64,000 nucleotides of DNA, from contig MNCI01000596.1 of assembly GCA_015680685.1 (NCBI GenBank), positions 440,158 to 504,157 of the forward strand, written 5' to 3'. Positions within the stretch are counted from its first letter, which is position 1. Each line of letters starts with the position of its first letter. This document shows, piece by piece, positions 46,901-61,400 of this stretch. The position numbers and the translations under genes were made by a program. The notes beneath the pieces are model-generated. The model made no database searches and was not told where the DNA came from. It saw nothing but the letters and a program-made list of their open reading frames with translations. The stretch comes from Gnetum montanum. Lineage: Eukaryota > Streptophyta > Gnetopsida > Gnetales > Gnetaceae.

Positions 46901-49900
46901 TTTACTACAATTTTACTCACTTTTTGATAAAAATTAAGGAACATGACTTTTGTGAAGTCTGTCAAATTAAATTTCTCGGTAATGTGTCCCTATTACGGTT
47001 AGGTCTACCAATTAAACGTTTTCGCAAACATTATGCACGCCAAAATGGTATTTTTGTTTTACTGGAGGGTACTTGATAAAACAGAAAATTAGGACAAAGA
47101 AAATATCTCGTCATCAATCCCCAATATATCAAGATCAGAAAATTCTAGTTGTACTTCCACATTTTTATACTGATATTTTTTCCCTGTTCATAATAAAGGC
47201 AAAGAAAACATTACAATGGAAACTACAACAAAACCAAAAGCTCAATATGAATGCAAATGTCGGCAACCTCTCCAACAATGAATGTGTGGTGAAGTGCAGT
47301 CATGAATAGAATAGAAACCAGGAGAAAGTTGTTGGACAAAAATAGACTAGTACTTCCTAACAGGAAGTGACTTAACAATTAATGAAGTGGTAGCCAAAGC
47401 AGGTACAGACTGAGGATGGACATGAGCTACAAACTTCCAAATTCTGATTATTGCATTAGTTTCCATTGTTCATATTCCGACAACCGATACAACTGCAGTT
47501 ATTCAAAACAAGAGGACATGTTGGTTCATCTGTTGTAACCATAGCACTACCTCATCAGAGCTTCTGCCTTTGATAACATGACAGTTTTTCATCAAGGTTG
47601 AATCCAAGTAATTAACTAATTTATCTTGGTAAAACTTACTTGTAGGGTGATATTAAGTGGTACAGTTTCTTACAATGAAACTGGTTTATAAGTACAGTTT
47701 CGTAGAACAAATTAGTAATATGGAGTCTAGTAAGAACATAACCGGAGTTGATAAACTGGCTAAGGGCTTCTTAACTCAGCTACTCCATAACACAAAAAGA
47801 TATAATTATTTGATGTACAAGTGTAAGCTACATCGCAGTTGAGCCCACGGGCTCCCAATTAGCTCACCAGGCAACAAGGGTTAATGGCTGATTTGGCAGT
47901 CTTTCAATCCCCGTGCCATATGTCATTTTACAGTTTAATTTTGCTGGCCTGCTGTTGAGCAGCTACAGTTCAATGCACTACTGCACCCAGCGTCTTCTAT
48001 TCTTTTGGTAAGCAGATCCTCCTCTGTGTTTTTTTCTTGTGCATTGTCTCAAATTGGTGTCTGTCTGTCTTAATACATTGTTGGCTCCTCTTTGTAATTT
48101 TTTTTTCTTTTTCACTCTGTTTACTAAAGCATACTTCTGTAGCGCATTTACACAAGGTTGTTAAAGCATAATGGAGCAACAGAACTCTTGGTGTGGGGAA
48201 ACATCATTTTGTTTAAGCTAACAGACAGTGTTATTAATCTGCTCCGCAATTACAAAATTGGTTAATTTATTATTAACACTCAATCGATGAAATGTGTTTG
48301 TAAAAGGGTCAATCATATGATCAAACCAAGTACATGAAGTGAACCATTGTAGTGGCCACTTGCGTGTTTCAGTATTTTACAACACTGTTCAATCAATGCA
48401 GTCTCCCCTTCACCTTGCAACACAAATTAGGCAGTATAGACATCACACAACGGAACACCCATCATCTATCATTACAAACCAGTGGTTGTTACATCACTTA
48501 TAATATTTTGCCATTAAATCCATGGTAGAAGCTCCAGTTTCTCTTCAACAATATAAGTTACAAAGGGGAATTTTGGAGGAGGGTTTGAAAAAGAAAGCCA
48601 TTTGACCTTTAGTGATTACAGGTTGGCTCCTACTGCATCACTTATAATATTTTGCCATTAAATCCATGGCAGAAGCTCCACTGCCTCTTCATCAATATAA
48701 GCTACAAAGGGGAGTTTTGGAAGGGTTTGAAAAAGAACCCAATACGACCTTTAGTGACTGCAGATTTAAGAGGCCCGGTTCCTACTGCAGAAGGTGAAGG
48801 AGTACCTTCTGTCTTGAATATGTGCTTTACTCACCTACTCCCAAACCTTCTTCAACTAACAGAATTCATTTGTTGCCTACGAACTTCTGTTACAAACCTG
48901 AAATCTATAAATACCCAAGGAGAAAAGCTCAAAATTTATCTTCCAATTTTATTTATGTAAGAGCTTCTCCTCCTCCCTTGGGTAAGTGTGTAATTTAGTT
49001 TCTTTAATATTTTTGAGTCATCGCTTCACCATGCAATGAGACCCCGTCGGAGTGCTGTCATGTTTTCGCAACCCTTACGTTTATTGCTGAGGCTCCTAAG
49101 GGTTTGTTGCCATTTCCGAGGGTTTATTGACAAGGGTTTGTTTATCTATCTGGACGTCAAGGAAGAAAAAAGCAACAAACAAACCAAACATAGCATCTAA
49201 AATTTGCACATTCTTTGTTTTGTTGGAGAAGCAAACAGGAGCAAACAATGAAAACAGTCACTATTTCAAAATCAGAATAGGAAATGATGGTAACAAAAGT
49301 GAAACACTTGGGCACCCTAAAAGCAATGTCAGAAATGATGAGCGCAAGAATGAAGCAGCTGGAAACCTTCATGGGGGGTTTTATTGTGCAAATGAAATGT
49401 TTACTAAATCATTTAGAAAATCAGCACAAAGATGTTCTTGAAAAAAGTACAGCTTTGGAATCCAAGATTGGCAACACAGCTCATTCACAGCAGCAAGTCT
49501 AGCATAGCAATTTGAATCATACTCCACCAAAAGTAAGTAAGAAAATTTCAGACAAACTAAAGGATGTACAGGAAAAATGAGAAAAAGAAGTAAATTTGTG
49601 CCTAGTTGGGGTACCTGAAAAGGAGGAAAATTTGATTGAAGAAATCCCTAACCTACTAGAAGAAAAATTGCATCTGACAGAGAAACCCTAAATTTTGGAG
49701 GCTGTCAAAACATGTCAGGAGGGAAAAAGAATTCATCATATTATTATTAAATGTAAGGATGCTAAGGAAAGGACAAAAATTTGGAATCATCAACATATTC
49801 TAAAAGGTGAAACATTATGGCTAAATGAAGACCTTCCACGTAAAGAATATGCTAAGAAAGTTGAAGAATGGAAAAAAGTAAAAAAGGAAAGAAAGGAAGA

Positions 49901-52900
49901 AAAAATTGCTTATCTTAGTGCTAAATATGTTACAGTTATCAAGGATCGTAAATAGGGATTAAAATTCCTGCACTATGGTTTTTTTTAATAGGTTTTCAGA
50001 CTTTGTCCTTTCCTTATATAAAAAAAGTAAACGTGGAAGACCTTCTAGTGGCCTAGCTATGCTGATTCACAGTCCCATACAACAATATATAACAATTGAA
50101 AAAGTAGATGAACACAAGCAATATGTTTGGATTTGGGTAGCTCCTTAGGAGGTTAGTTTTTTCTTAGCTTTTTGTTAATTTGCTCCTCAAGAAGCTACTT
50201 TTTATGATAAAGAAAATCAGTCAAGGGACTTTCCTTTTCAAAGCCTTGATATGGATATTGCTACTTTTTCTCAGATGGAAAAAAATTTACATTTGTGGGG
50301 ATTTTAATGCTAAGGTTGTGCTTGAAAAAATCCCAGCAAGCTTTTGGAATCAGCAAGGATATTTTAACTATGAAAATAATGTAAAGAAGAAAAGGTTCTC
50401 TCAAGATACATAAACCAATCATAGAGGCAGACATTTGCTGGATTGGGATCTAGGTTTACATTTGGTAATCCTTAATGGATTAACCAATTTCTCTAATTCT
50501 GGTTGCTACACATTCACAGAATAACAAGTTTCCTCATGTATTGATTTTGTGATTACCAATATAGATAGTCTGGATTGTAGGTATGTGATAAGGTGATTAA
50601 GTCTAATCATCAGCCACTGTATTTTAGCCTTTTGATAAACTTACAGCATGTTAGACAAAGTCAAGTTAATTTTCAAGAAGAAGTCCAAAAGCACTTGAGT
50701 CTTGATGTAAAACTTGAAAAAATTTTAGTGGCAGCAACACAACATGTTTCTAGAAAAGCATCAACACAGTCAACACAATCCCAACTTTGATTTTATTCTG
50801 AACGTGTGGTAGCTAGACTTAAATTAAAAAATCAAAAATCTCCAACAGTATCAAATTTATAAGAAATTGATTTGACAAAAAAAGAGACAATTCATTAAAG
50901 AGAGACAAACTACTCTTCTCCACATGATCAACAAATAATGAAGAAATTTCTGGAAGCTGCTTCATCAAAGGGAAAGATTGAAAACAAAATTTCCCTTTTC
51001 TGACACTGCAATTTTATCAAAATTTGCTTCTAGGCAAGCATGAGCTAATAGGATATCGGTAGGACTGACAACTTTTTCATCTTCTTTGAAGACACTATGC
51101 AAGGCATCAAAAAATTAGCCTCAGACAAAGTAGCTGATGCAACAAGACTATGGAGAAATGCTGACATGGGGAGGACGTTTGGTATGGCAGACAGTTTGAA
51201 AAAACCTAAATCATGCTCTCCAAAAGAATGATGCACTAACAGAGCTATGTTGCTCTTCAAAAAAAGAGATAGATCTGATTTAGATAACTATAGGTTGATT
51301 GTAATTACTAATGTTTTTGCTAAAATTTTGGAAAAAATTCTTGAGATGAAGATTAGGAAATATACAGAAGAAAACAATTTACAAGCAATTCACAAGCTGG
51401 GTTTAGATGTCACCATTCTACTACTGATAACCGCATTACATTGAAATATGTTATTGATTGTGCAAAAGGGTAATATAAAAGAACATTTGTTTGCTTTGTG
51501 TATTTCTCTAGAGCATATGATTCAGTTATTCAAAGCAAGTTGTAGAAGCAATTACAAGATATATGTACTCTTCCAATATATAAAAATCACATATCACCAC
51601 TCCCATAAAAATGTTTTATTGCATAGTGATACTGGGGTGAAACAAGGCTATCCTCTTTCACCTCCACTTTTTGGTATTTTTATTGATGAACTCAAGGAGT
51701 GGATGCAGAAAATTCTAGGTAGATACTCTATTAAAATTAATGGTCACTTTTATCAACCTTTTGATGTATGCTCATGGTGTAGCTCTCATCTCCAACTCTG
51801 AGGAACACTTGCAACAAATGTTTACTATTTTGGATGATTTTGCCAACATTCAAGAATGAAAGTTAATGTGAAAAGAACCATTAAGACCAAGAAATATCCA
51901 AACGAAACGAATTCCAGCCTCCCCCAAAATATTTTTTAATACAATGTGGTACTAGGAATAATAATTACTCTTTCACTATTGAAAAGGACCCAGTAAATGT
52001 GACACCAACTTATAGATACCTTAGTCTAGATCTTTCTCACAAATACAGTTAGGAGATGTACATTAAACAGAGGATTGCAAGTGGATTGAGAGCCTTATTT
52101 GATTTAAAAAGTAAATGTCAGAAGGAAACTATCTTAGCCTAGGACATCAAAAAACAATTATGTTGTTCTATTGTGTAACCAACTCATTTGTATGTGTGTG
52201 CAGTGTGGCGTTTTGGACTTGCTAGCAAATATTGAAAGAAAATAGAAGTTCAAAAGCATTTTTTGGTAGAAGAATTTCAAGTTAAAAGGAGGGTACCATA
52301 TGATTTCTTGGTTCTTTTGATTTTGTAGGAAACAAATGACCAAAGCAACCATGGCTGCATTAAACAATGAAAATAGATTGAAGTAAAAGCTTCAATTGGT
52401 CCAAATTACTTTCAAAAACATTGTGAATGAAGCAACACCTCCTATTATGGTAAACTGTCATCAAGACAAACTAGGACAATCGCACGATGCACATGGACAA
52501 TTTTGCAAAGAACCTGGGGAAGCTACCGTGCTAGCTTTGAGGAGGCTTTGTCCAATCAAGCCTTCATCAATGACTTGGTAGATTACAAACCCATGTCACC
52601 CTAACAATCAAAATATGTTGCTCATGAGAAGCAAGAGCTTCATGATATGATTGTGAAGAAACAATACAAGCACATATATGCTGAAAAGCAAGAAGGACAT
52701 TCTTCTAGAGATATTGTTGCTACAGCATGAATGATTCTAGGGGAAGGAGGTCCTTGCATCTTTATCCATGGGACTTGAGCTACACTTGTGGTGATCCGAA
52801 GTAATTCATCATTCCACATGCCTTACCGTCATTTGAATGGAGATGTTGATGGCTTGGATGACCCATTGTTTCCATGGACCTACCAAGGTCAAATTCATGA

Positions 52901-55359
52901 AGCAGTTTGCATCCCACCTAAAAGTATTGAGGAGAGCAAAAACAAAAAGGTTAATATGACGAACATTTCTACATTCAACAGGCAGTTGAATGACGATCCA
53001 CAACTTCATGTTCATGCATTCGTCATGACTTGTGAGCTACAAAGGTTGAACAGTGAGTGGCAAAAACTTTGTCTTTTTCTCAACACATTGATCATGCTAG
53101 AACATGATATCAAGCTCTTCCACCCAATTCCATCTCTTGTTGGACAGACATGTTAAAAGCCTTCAATGCTAGATTTCAATCTTATGCATGGGTTGCAAAC
53201 CTTAGGAAAAAGATAGCAAGATGGAAGCAAAATATCAATGAATCATTGGATGTGGCCATAAAAAGTTACAATTGCATGCTCAATCAATGCCCAAATCATG
53301 TGTTCAGCAAGCATGACCAATAATACGCCTAGTAGAACAACTACAACTGCAAACTCATGAAAGGGTGGATATGTATATCATGGGTAATCTCTACCAGAAA
53401 TCAGTTGCTCAAATTGCAGCTATGTTAGATGTGGCGAGATTAGAAGGTGAATGGCACAAGCATGCTAATGTGGAGGAAGTCAACACATCAACCCAATGTC
53501 AAAAGGACATGAAGAATGTTGAATGTAAGATTCAACCTTCTTATGCTATTAAAGCCCTTGTGCAATAAAGCATGAGAACCAGGAAGACTATAGCAGACCT
53601 TGCCAATGTTGTTGACAAGGATTGGGATGTATTAAATCAAAAGATAACATCAAATCTCAAGAATTTGAAAAACAAAGTTGTTGAAGCAACTATAAAAGCA
53701 ATTACACCACAAGGCAAGAGTGGTGAAAGTAAAACAAAGGCTAAGAGGCCTTACCATGATCAAATGTCTTACCCTTGTGATCCATTTATTCAGCCACAAC
53801 AACAACATCAACAATGGGTGGGGCCTAAGCCTTGAAACTTGACAGCTTAGTGTGTTCCCTCTACATCGCAACAATCTTCCTCATGTCATCCTCCTTCCTA
53901 ACATGAAACTCAGCAGGCCATGAACCAAATACCTCATACAATGCCTCATCAATATTGGCCATATCCACCTCTACTATCTCAGAAGCCACATGTCCAGCAA
54001 TGTCCATCATGGCCCTTTTTATCATTACAAGAGAGAATTTCAAATCAGCCACAGTAGGGACAAGTCCAGTTCTTTAATGCAAGGTACTACCTTCATTTTC
54101 CATCACCATACACTATTGGGAAGTACCACAATAATCATGTTTCTCCTATGGCAAGAAATTCATCACCTCACAGACAAAAGCATTTTCCTAAGAGAAAGAA
54201 GAACACAACTGTCAGTGAGGATTCACACTCATCCCCTTCTTCACCATAATTTTCAAAAAAACAAGACTATGGGGATTGTGTTTCTAAAGATCAAGCAAAT
54301 GAAGTTTTCACTCCTTCAGATAAACACAAAAGTAAAAATTCCACATGTGGAAGGAAGAAAACTTCATCATTAAAATTCAGCCAACAAGGCCAACATCTAA
54401 AATGCTACAAAGAATCTCAATCACCTCCTCAGCCATTTGGTGATGTTGATTAAAAAGGATGTTGTCAGGTGCTAGCCTTGAACTCAGTCATTGGAGAAGA
54501 TGCCTTCACGTAATGGCTTCACTGATAGAGTATGATTTATTTGTTTGTGTGTATTTTTGTGTGAATATTTTTTCAAAACTAACAATATATCATTCTCTAA
54601 TTGCTTATTCTTTTGATTTTGTGTGATTTTGTGTGCATGTTTTTTAGCATATAGATCTATCAATTTTGGTTTGTTATTTTTTTAACGTGATTTTTGTGTG
54701 TGCCTATTTTGATATTAATGATTGATCCATTTTGATTTTCATATTTGTGTGTTCATGGAAAATCAATTAATGTGCTTTATGAATGCTTACCCTAAGAGAC
54801 AATGGTGGATGGGTGAGTTAATAGATGCTATGATGATGCAAGAGTGTTGAACGAGTCCAATGTGGAACTTTGATTGATGGAATGCACACACAATGCAAAT
54901 TCATCCATCCCCTTTTCTTCTACCATCACCAATGATCCAAGTATATAATTAGCCTGGAGCTAAATCCTACACCAAAAGTGGGGAAGTTGTAGCCAGTAGA
55001 TCCATGGGGGTTTGGTGGGCCCAGACTTTTAAGGTGTGAGCTCTAGAAACCTGAATAAGTGTCTGGTTGTAGTTTAGAAAAAGCTATGTCATCAAAGGAT
55101 CCTAGGACCATTGGAATGGGGCTTGATCAATAGGGTTGGATCGTGTTTGTGCTTTCCTTGATTGACCACACTAGTCAAAGAAGGTTTGTGATCTTATGAT
55201 CCTATGCTTGCCACATTGAGCTCATGGGTGAGATGCCTGATTCATCAAGTGCATGTCAAGGACTCCATGTGGTGACCCAACACTCTATGCATCTTCAAAG
55301 GATTAATTTTTCCAAAAGTAATCGGAACTAAAAAAAGGCAAAAAAGGGGAAAAGAGTTC

Positions 55360-55404
<45 letters not shown>

Positions 55405-58400
55405 CAACCAATGTTTTCTTGCCCTTTTAGCCCCCACAAATTGGTAGCATTACTATCCTAAGCTAGAAACTTTTGTGTGTTGCTAGAAATTAGTAGTTTT
55501 ACTATTTGGGCAACATGATTTATCTATAACCAACTCATTGGGTTACTTGAGAAGACCAAACAAGTGTAAGTTTATGATCATTAATCATTGCAATACCCTA
55601 GCTCTAGAAACTTTGAAGCCCTAGAAGTCGCTCTTCAAGGAAACTTTGGTAAAGTTAAATGCTACTTTCAATCAAGTCCTAATCCAAGGGTCAAGAAAAA
55701 CCCCAAAAAATGATCATCGCATCCCTATGTTCATTGCCCATCCAAAGTACAATGTTTGAATTTGATTGTTTAGGACAATTGGAGGGACTACTTTCATAAC
55801 ATCAAATTCAAGAACCTACGCTACGTATGTGCAAAAAGGAAATAAAACCAAACTAGAATCTTAGGCTTCTAGATGAATTTGCAGCACATTACTCAATCTA
55901 GCTCCATCAATGATCAGACCATGGAATAATTGGGACTAGATGGCATTGGAAGTGGCAGTGCTACCTTGCATCTCTAAAGGGAGACTTGCAGGGCTATCCT
56001 TATTGGTTGGGAAAGCAATGGTGAAGGGAACCAATAGAAGATCTCTTGTGGAGTATAGTGAATGCTCTTGTGCTCTAATGAGCTAATTGAATTGTTGGCT
56101 AGGACCCAGTGATGTTGCATTTCCCCTTTCTCCTCTCTATTCCATTCAAGATCTCCATGTCTTTCTCCCTCTTTAGACCATCTCTAGTTAACCATTGTGC
56201 ATGCAAGATGTCAGCCAAGGTGAAACACAACATGAGATTTGGTCATCCAAGGGGTGGACTCACATTTGATGCTAATGTGTCACTGGTTGTTGGGAATCCA
56301 CGAGTATCTCATCCATAGGATTTGAAAAGGCAAAAAGGTAAGGGTCAACTGTGGAGAGGACCCACTTATGAATTCTTGGTGGCTCAGCATAGTGAGGGAG
56401 TGAGAAGCTCCATGCTGGCAATGGTTGTATTGCATAAAGTTCTTGATTGGTCTTTCTCTCCGGTAGTAGTGACTCTATAGGTCTTCATGGTTGACCAAGA
56501 CATTCCATTTCTTGTCAATTTTAATTATTTGCCTATTTACATGCTCATTTATTAAAGTATTTAATAAATTTTAGTCCTAGCTAGTCCCCAAGGATTTATG
56601 TTTCCACTTTCTTCTTTCACTTCTGCAACAATGGGATTCATGTTTTTCTTTACTTTCAACTTTGGTGATAAAAAACATAGTGATCGGATGCATCAAGAAA
56701 TTTTTATATGGACTCTATATAGCCCAATTTCGGAATTTTTGTGACCATGATGGTATTTTTTTTGTTTTTATTTTTTTAATTTAAATTTATAGGTGCTATT
56801 TTTTACCTTTTCACAATGCTTTTTTGGACTTTTACGGCACATTTAGTCTTAAAAAAACTTAATTTTCACATTTGTGTGCATCACTTGTGAGTTGCATGTT
56901 TTTTTTATTTTAAAGAATTAAAATTAAAATCAATTAAAAAGTTTTTAAATCAACAAATTAATTTTAAAAATAATTAATTAATTAATTAGTTTTTAAAAAA
57001 ATAGTATGCACATTGTGTGTGCTACCATGTGTTAGCACATTGCTATTAGCACTAAAGATAATGTAATAGTTTGTTAAAAAAAATGCATACCTCTTTCCAT
57101 TGTGCATTGCCACCTTTTTTTCTCCTGCCTCCTTCCCCCACCACCCATATCCCTACCAAATGAATTCAACACCTTTCCCCTCCATGCACAACTTTTGTTT
57201 TCTTTTTTTATTTATTTTAAATTTCAAATTAGTTTTATTTTGTTTATATATATATATATAGTAAATTCTATTTTTTTATAATTTTTACTTTTTCCATCCT
57301 TTCCTCGATTTTCCAAAATCAAGCCATTTCTTGATTGCACATTGGTGCTTTAAATCCAAATCTCACATAGCTTTCATCATTGTAAACTTCATTCTTTAGT
57401 GGTGATGCATAGTTTCCTTGTCCAAGTTGATATCTTGTACCTCAATCATGGAGAGAGGCACAAAGTCAGGTATGAAATTTGAATATTTTTATATTACTTT
57501 TTTCATACCTACATGTGTTGGAACCTTGCCTGTGATAATGTTTCACATGTTGTCCTTGCATTTTATGTTTTCTATCATTCTTACTCACATTTTTTGTGAT
57601 GAAGGTATAGAATATCAAGAAAATTACATGATTTCTTTAGCATATTTCATATAGAATCAAGTTCCAACAATCATGTTCCATGCACCAAAGGCCACAACTA
57701 CATGAACTCGAAGAACCTCAAGCCTTTGTGGTGGAACCAGCTGAAAGAGAAGGACCACTCGAACCACCAAGTGAAGCTGATCCAACTAAACCTCCCTTAA
57801 CCAAAAAAGTCCAAAAGTCACAAATCTCATTCCCCGAATACCAAATGGGGGACATGCACAACAATGACCACCAAGCACAAAGCTGAATGATCCATTGGTA
57901 GGTCCCATTGATCCAGAGAATGTATAACAAAAGGTTGGAACTCATGCAAGCAAGTTGGTGCCATGGGCAGTGTAAACAAGAGAGAGAGAAAATATGTCAA
58001 GCACTACTACAAGAACAAAGACTGATGTAGGCCCAATGTAGGATTTTTTCAACTGAGGGTGACAAGCTTAGAGGAGAAATCCCAAAGACATTCAGCATAC
58101 CCTCAATACACATCAGGCATGCTAGGGGTTGTTTCACCATAACCACCACCTTGTGGTGCTTGTTCTTGAGGTGGCTAGTTAATGTTTTATCTTGTGTCAC
58201 ATCTTATTGTAACTCCACTACGTGAACCATTAATTAAGCAATGTCTAGTCCAATTTTTATTGTTGTAAGCTAAAGGACTAGCTTAATTCAGTCATGGGGA
58301 AATGATGAAGCATCCAATGGAAATTTTGTATCTTTTGGTAAGCCCATATGCATAAAGTCATTTGTGTGCACTCAAACCTATAGTTTGGGCTTGTTTTAGT

Positions 58401-61400
58401 AAGTGGTGTTGCATCACATGGTGTGCTGCCTCATGTGGTGCACTACCTCAAGAAGTGTGTTGCCTCACCTAGCTTGTCACCTCACCACTTCCGTTACAAA
58501 CCTGAAATCTATAGATACCCAAAGAAGAAAGCTCAAAATTATCATTTATTTTCCAATTCTCTTTATGTAACAGCTTCTCCTCCTCCTTGGGTAAGTGCGT
58601 AATTTATTTTCTTTAGTATTTTTGAGTCATCACTTTGCCATGCAACGAGACTCTATCGAAGTGCTACCATGCCTTTATAGCCCAAAACCTTTTGGTCAAT
58701 GCAAAGTCAAGTGTTTGCACAATGAATAAAGTACATTTTGATTTCTTTACATTTTCCAATTTTATTTTATTAAATCTTGACAAAGACATCTCATTAATGA
58801 AATTATTTGTTAAATTTAGAAATTATAATTAATTTAATTCCTTTAGATAAATTAGTGTAGTTGCGTGGAGCTTTGCGATGATGCCACCTTGCCCGAGGAG
58901 GTCATACTTGGATGGAATAGTGTTGGGCCATCAAGGGTGACTGAGGAGCTTGCAACATGGTTTGTGTGTGTTTGGTTTCCACATTGCACCTATCTCATAA
59001 GGGATTGTAACGTGAAGGTGTGTTTTATTTCTTTTTAATGTGTGCAAATTACACCTGTCCCGCAAGGGATTGCAACAAGTTTGAATTATCATTTTATTCT
59101 TTACATTTATAAAATACATGAAAATTATAAAAATATCATTTCCCTACCATGGCAACATAGGTTTCTTCACTTGCATCATATGTATTATAATATTTCCATT
59201 TATTAAATGCAACAATATACATATGTAAACTTTACCATTCACGTTCCCATCATCTTTGATATTTAGGACTGGTTCGCTATGCATACCATTGATAAACCTC
59301 TTGTGGTCTCTGCCAATGGGAACCCCTATCATCTCTGTAGGACCAATGCAAATAGAAGTAGAATGGAAAAATATAGATATTTACCACATGTAGCATCATA
59401 GGCACCATCTTGCTCTTCACAATCACTCACAAATGAGCCAACTTGATGACCTCCAAGCTTTTACAGAACTTAAGTGAGGCCTCCTTGTGGAGCTTGAGCT
59501 TCTTAATAAGATCAGCCATACTTGGGCCCATCAGCTCCAAAGTCTTCTTGGTCTCCTTCCATTCACACTCGCCCATCTTACTCAGCAAAAACCACCTAAA
59601 CTTCGAAATAGACAATGCTCAACACTATGAACACCCACTAAACACCATAGCCAACCTTTAATAAGCACACTAATGCTGAAAGCGCTAAAGGAAACCAGAA
59701 TCTCTAAGAAAGCATAGAGACTCTATAACACCAAAGGAAATCAATAAGTAAAATCTCATCAAACAAATTAGTACTATGGAATTTGGTACAGAACATAATC
59801 AGAGTGGATAAGCTAGATATGAACTTCTTAATTCAGCTATTCCCCACACAAAAAGACTTAATTATTTGATGCAAAAAGTGTACACTATATGCTAAATATG
59901 GACTTCTTGAATCAGCTACTCCCCAACACAAAAAGACTTTATTATTTGATGCAAAAAATGTAAGCCAACGACTCAAGGACTCCCAATTAACTCACCAGCC
60001 AACATGGACTAACGGCCAATTTCAAAACCTCTCAATCTCACTGCAATACACAATTTTAGTGTTTAATTTTGTTGGGCTGTTGTTCAACAGCTACAACTCA
60101 ATCCCCTGCTACATCACAGTGCTTTCTAGTCTATCACTACAGAGGTCCTCCGCTATGCTTTCTTTCTTATGCACTGTCTGTCATTAATGTTATTGACCCC
60201 TCTCTGTAAACGTTTCTTTTCTTTTCTTTTTCATTCTATCTCTACCAAAGCATACTTCCACAATGCTTTTACACAATGTCTTTAAAGCATAATGTCGCAA
60301 CGCAACTCTTGGTGTAGGGATACATCATTTTGTTTTAAGTTAACAAACATGGCTTTTACAAAATTGATAAATTTCTTAATGTTAACAGTATTCTTTATTT
60401 TCTAAGTAAAAAGAAAATAAGCCCTGCAACTAGGGATATACATAATGATGAGTTGATGACAACAATGATTACCATCATTGTGATGAGCATGGTGATGTTT
60501 TCTAACATTCATATACTCCAAAACAAAAGCTAGGATTGCATTTCCACTTTCCATGGACTATAATGCCATTTTTAAAGCAATCACAAACTGTCATTGGTTA
60601 CGTAAAGAAATTGTACCATAGACTTGATTGGTAAACTGCAAGGAAAAGGATGTCTCATTATTGAATGGTCATGGTCATAAACTATTCAGTGCATTCCTGC
60701 ATTTATAATGAAACAGAAGGTGGAAGTCAATCAAATCATTTAATGTGTCTACCTGCTCAAATCTTTTAAAAAAAAAGAATAATCTGATTTTTTTTTACAT
60801 TATTTTTATTTTTAAATGTGAAATGAGCATCAAAAACAGTGCCATGGAACAATTACCGAAAATTAGTTAAGAGGTTGTGCAATTCTTCCTATTCACTTTA
60901 CATTTTCCAGATAAATGTCAGCTGGTATAAGCTTTAACGAGAATGCTCATGATAAGAAATATAATAATTAACCTTTTCATAAAAATGAAAAGTTTTATCA
61001 TAAAAATTTTCATCTGGAATGATAGTCTTGGAAGATTCTATAGTGCAACATGACAATTTAAAAAAACGATCCAACTTAAAGATAATAAGCTTACCTGATA
61101 AAAGAGTGCAGTTTTACCTGCTCCACTTAAGCCAGTCAATAAAACCGTATTCAATTTCTTGCCCCTTGAAACTCTTATAACTGAAACCAGTCAACATATT
61201 TGAAAAAAAAAAATAAGAAGCCCTATCCATTGATATCAGTAATAAAATAAACCATCAAGCATAACCTAGATCTCTGTGACATTTTTACTGTGTGCGGGTC
61301 ATTCAAAATTATGAATGGTGAAAACATAATGTTGAAACTTGAAACTTGAACCCAAAGAAACTTTCAAAACTACACCAAAGCAGCAGAAAAGGGCAGTTTT

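Larger units (their letters stand above)
46443..61094 (-). other. SRPRB intron 2 (14.65 kb)
   Basis: Donor GTAAGC after exon 2 and acceptor TTTTCAG before exon 3. Contents on plus, left to right: AT-rich DNA, repeat A (47645-48250), a ~149-bp tandem duplication (48491-48785), repeat B (48885-49062), a LINE (49130-52220), a gypsy gag remnant (52400-54440), a (GA)n run (55362-55401), repeat B' (58487-58671) and repeat A' (59750-60370). The two flanking exons are both well conserved, so the intron must still be removed if the gene works. Confidence 0.85.

Noticed and set aside
57680-57886. A 68-codon Glu/Pro-rich frame as a host gene
   Set aside because: No homologous family recognised, no flanking exons with splice signals, and it lies inside transposon-rich intron DNA.
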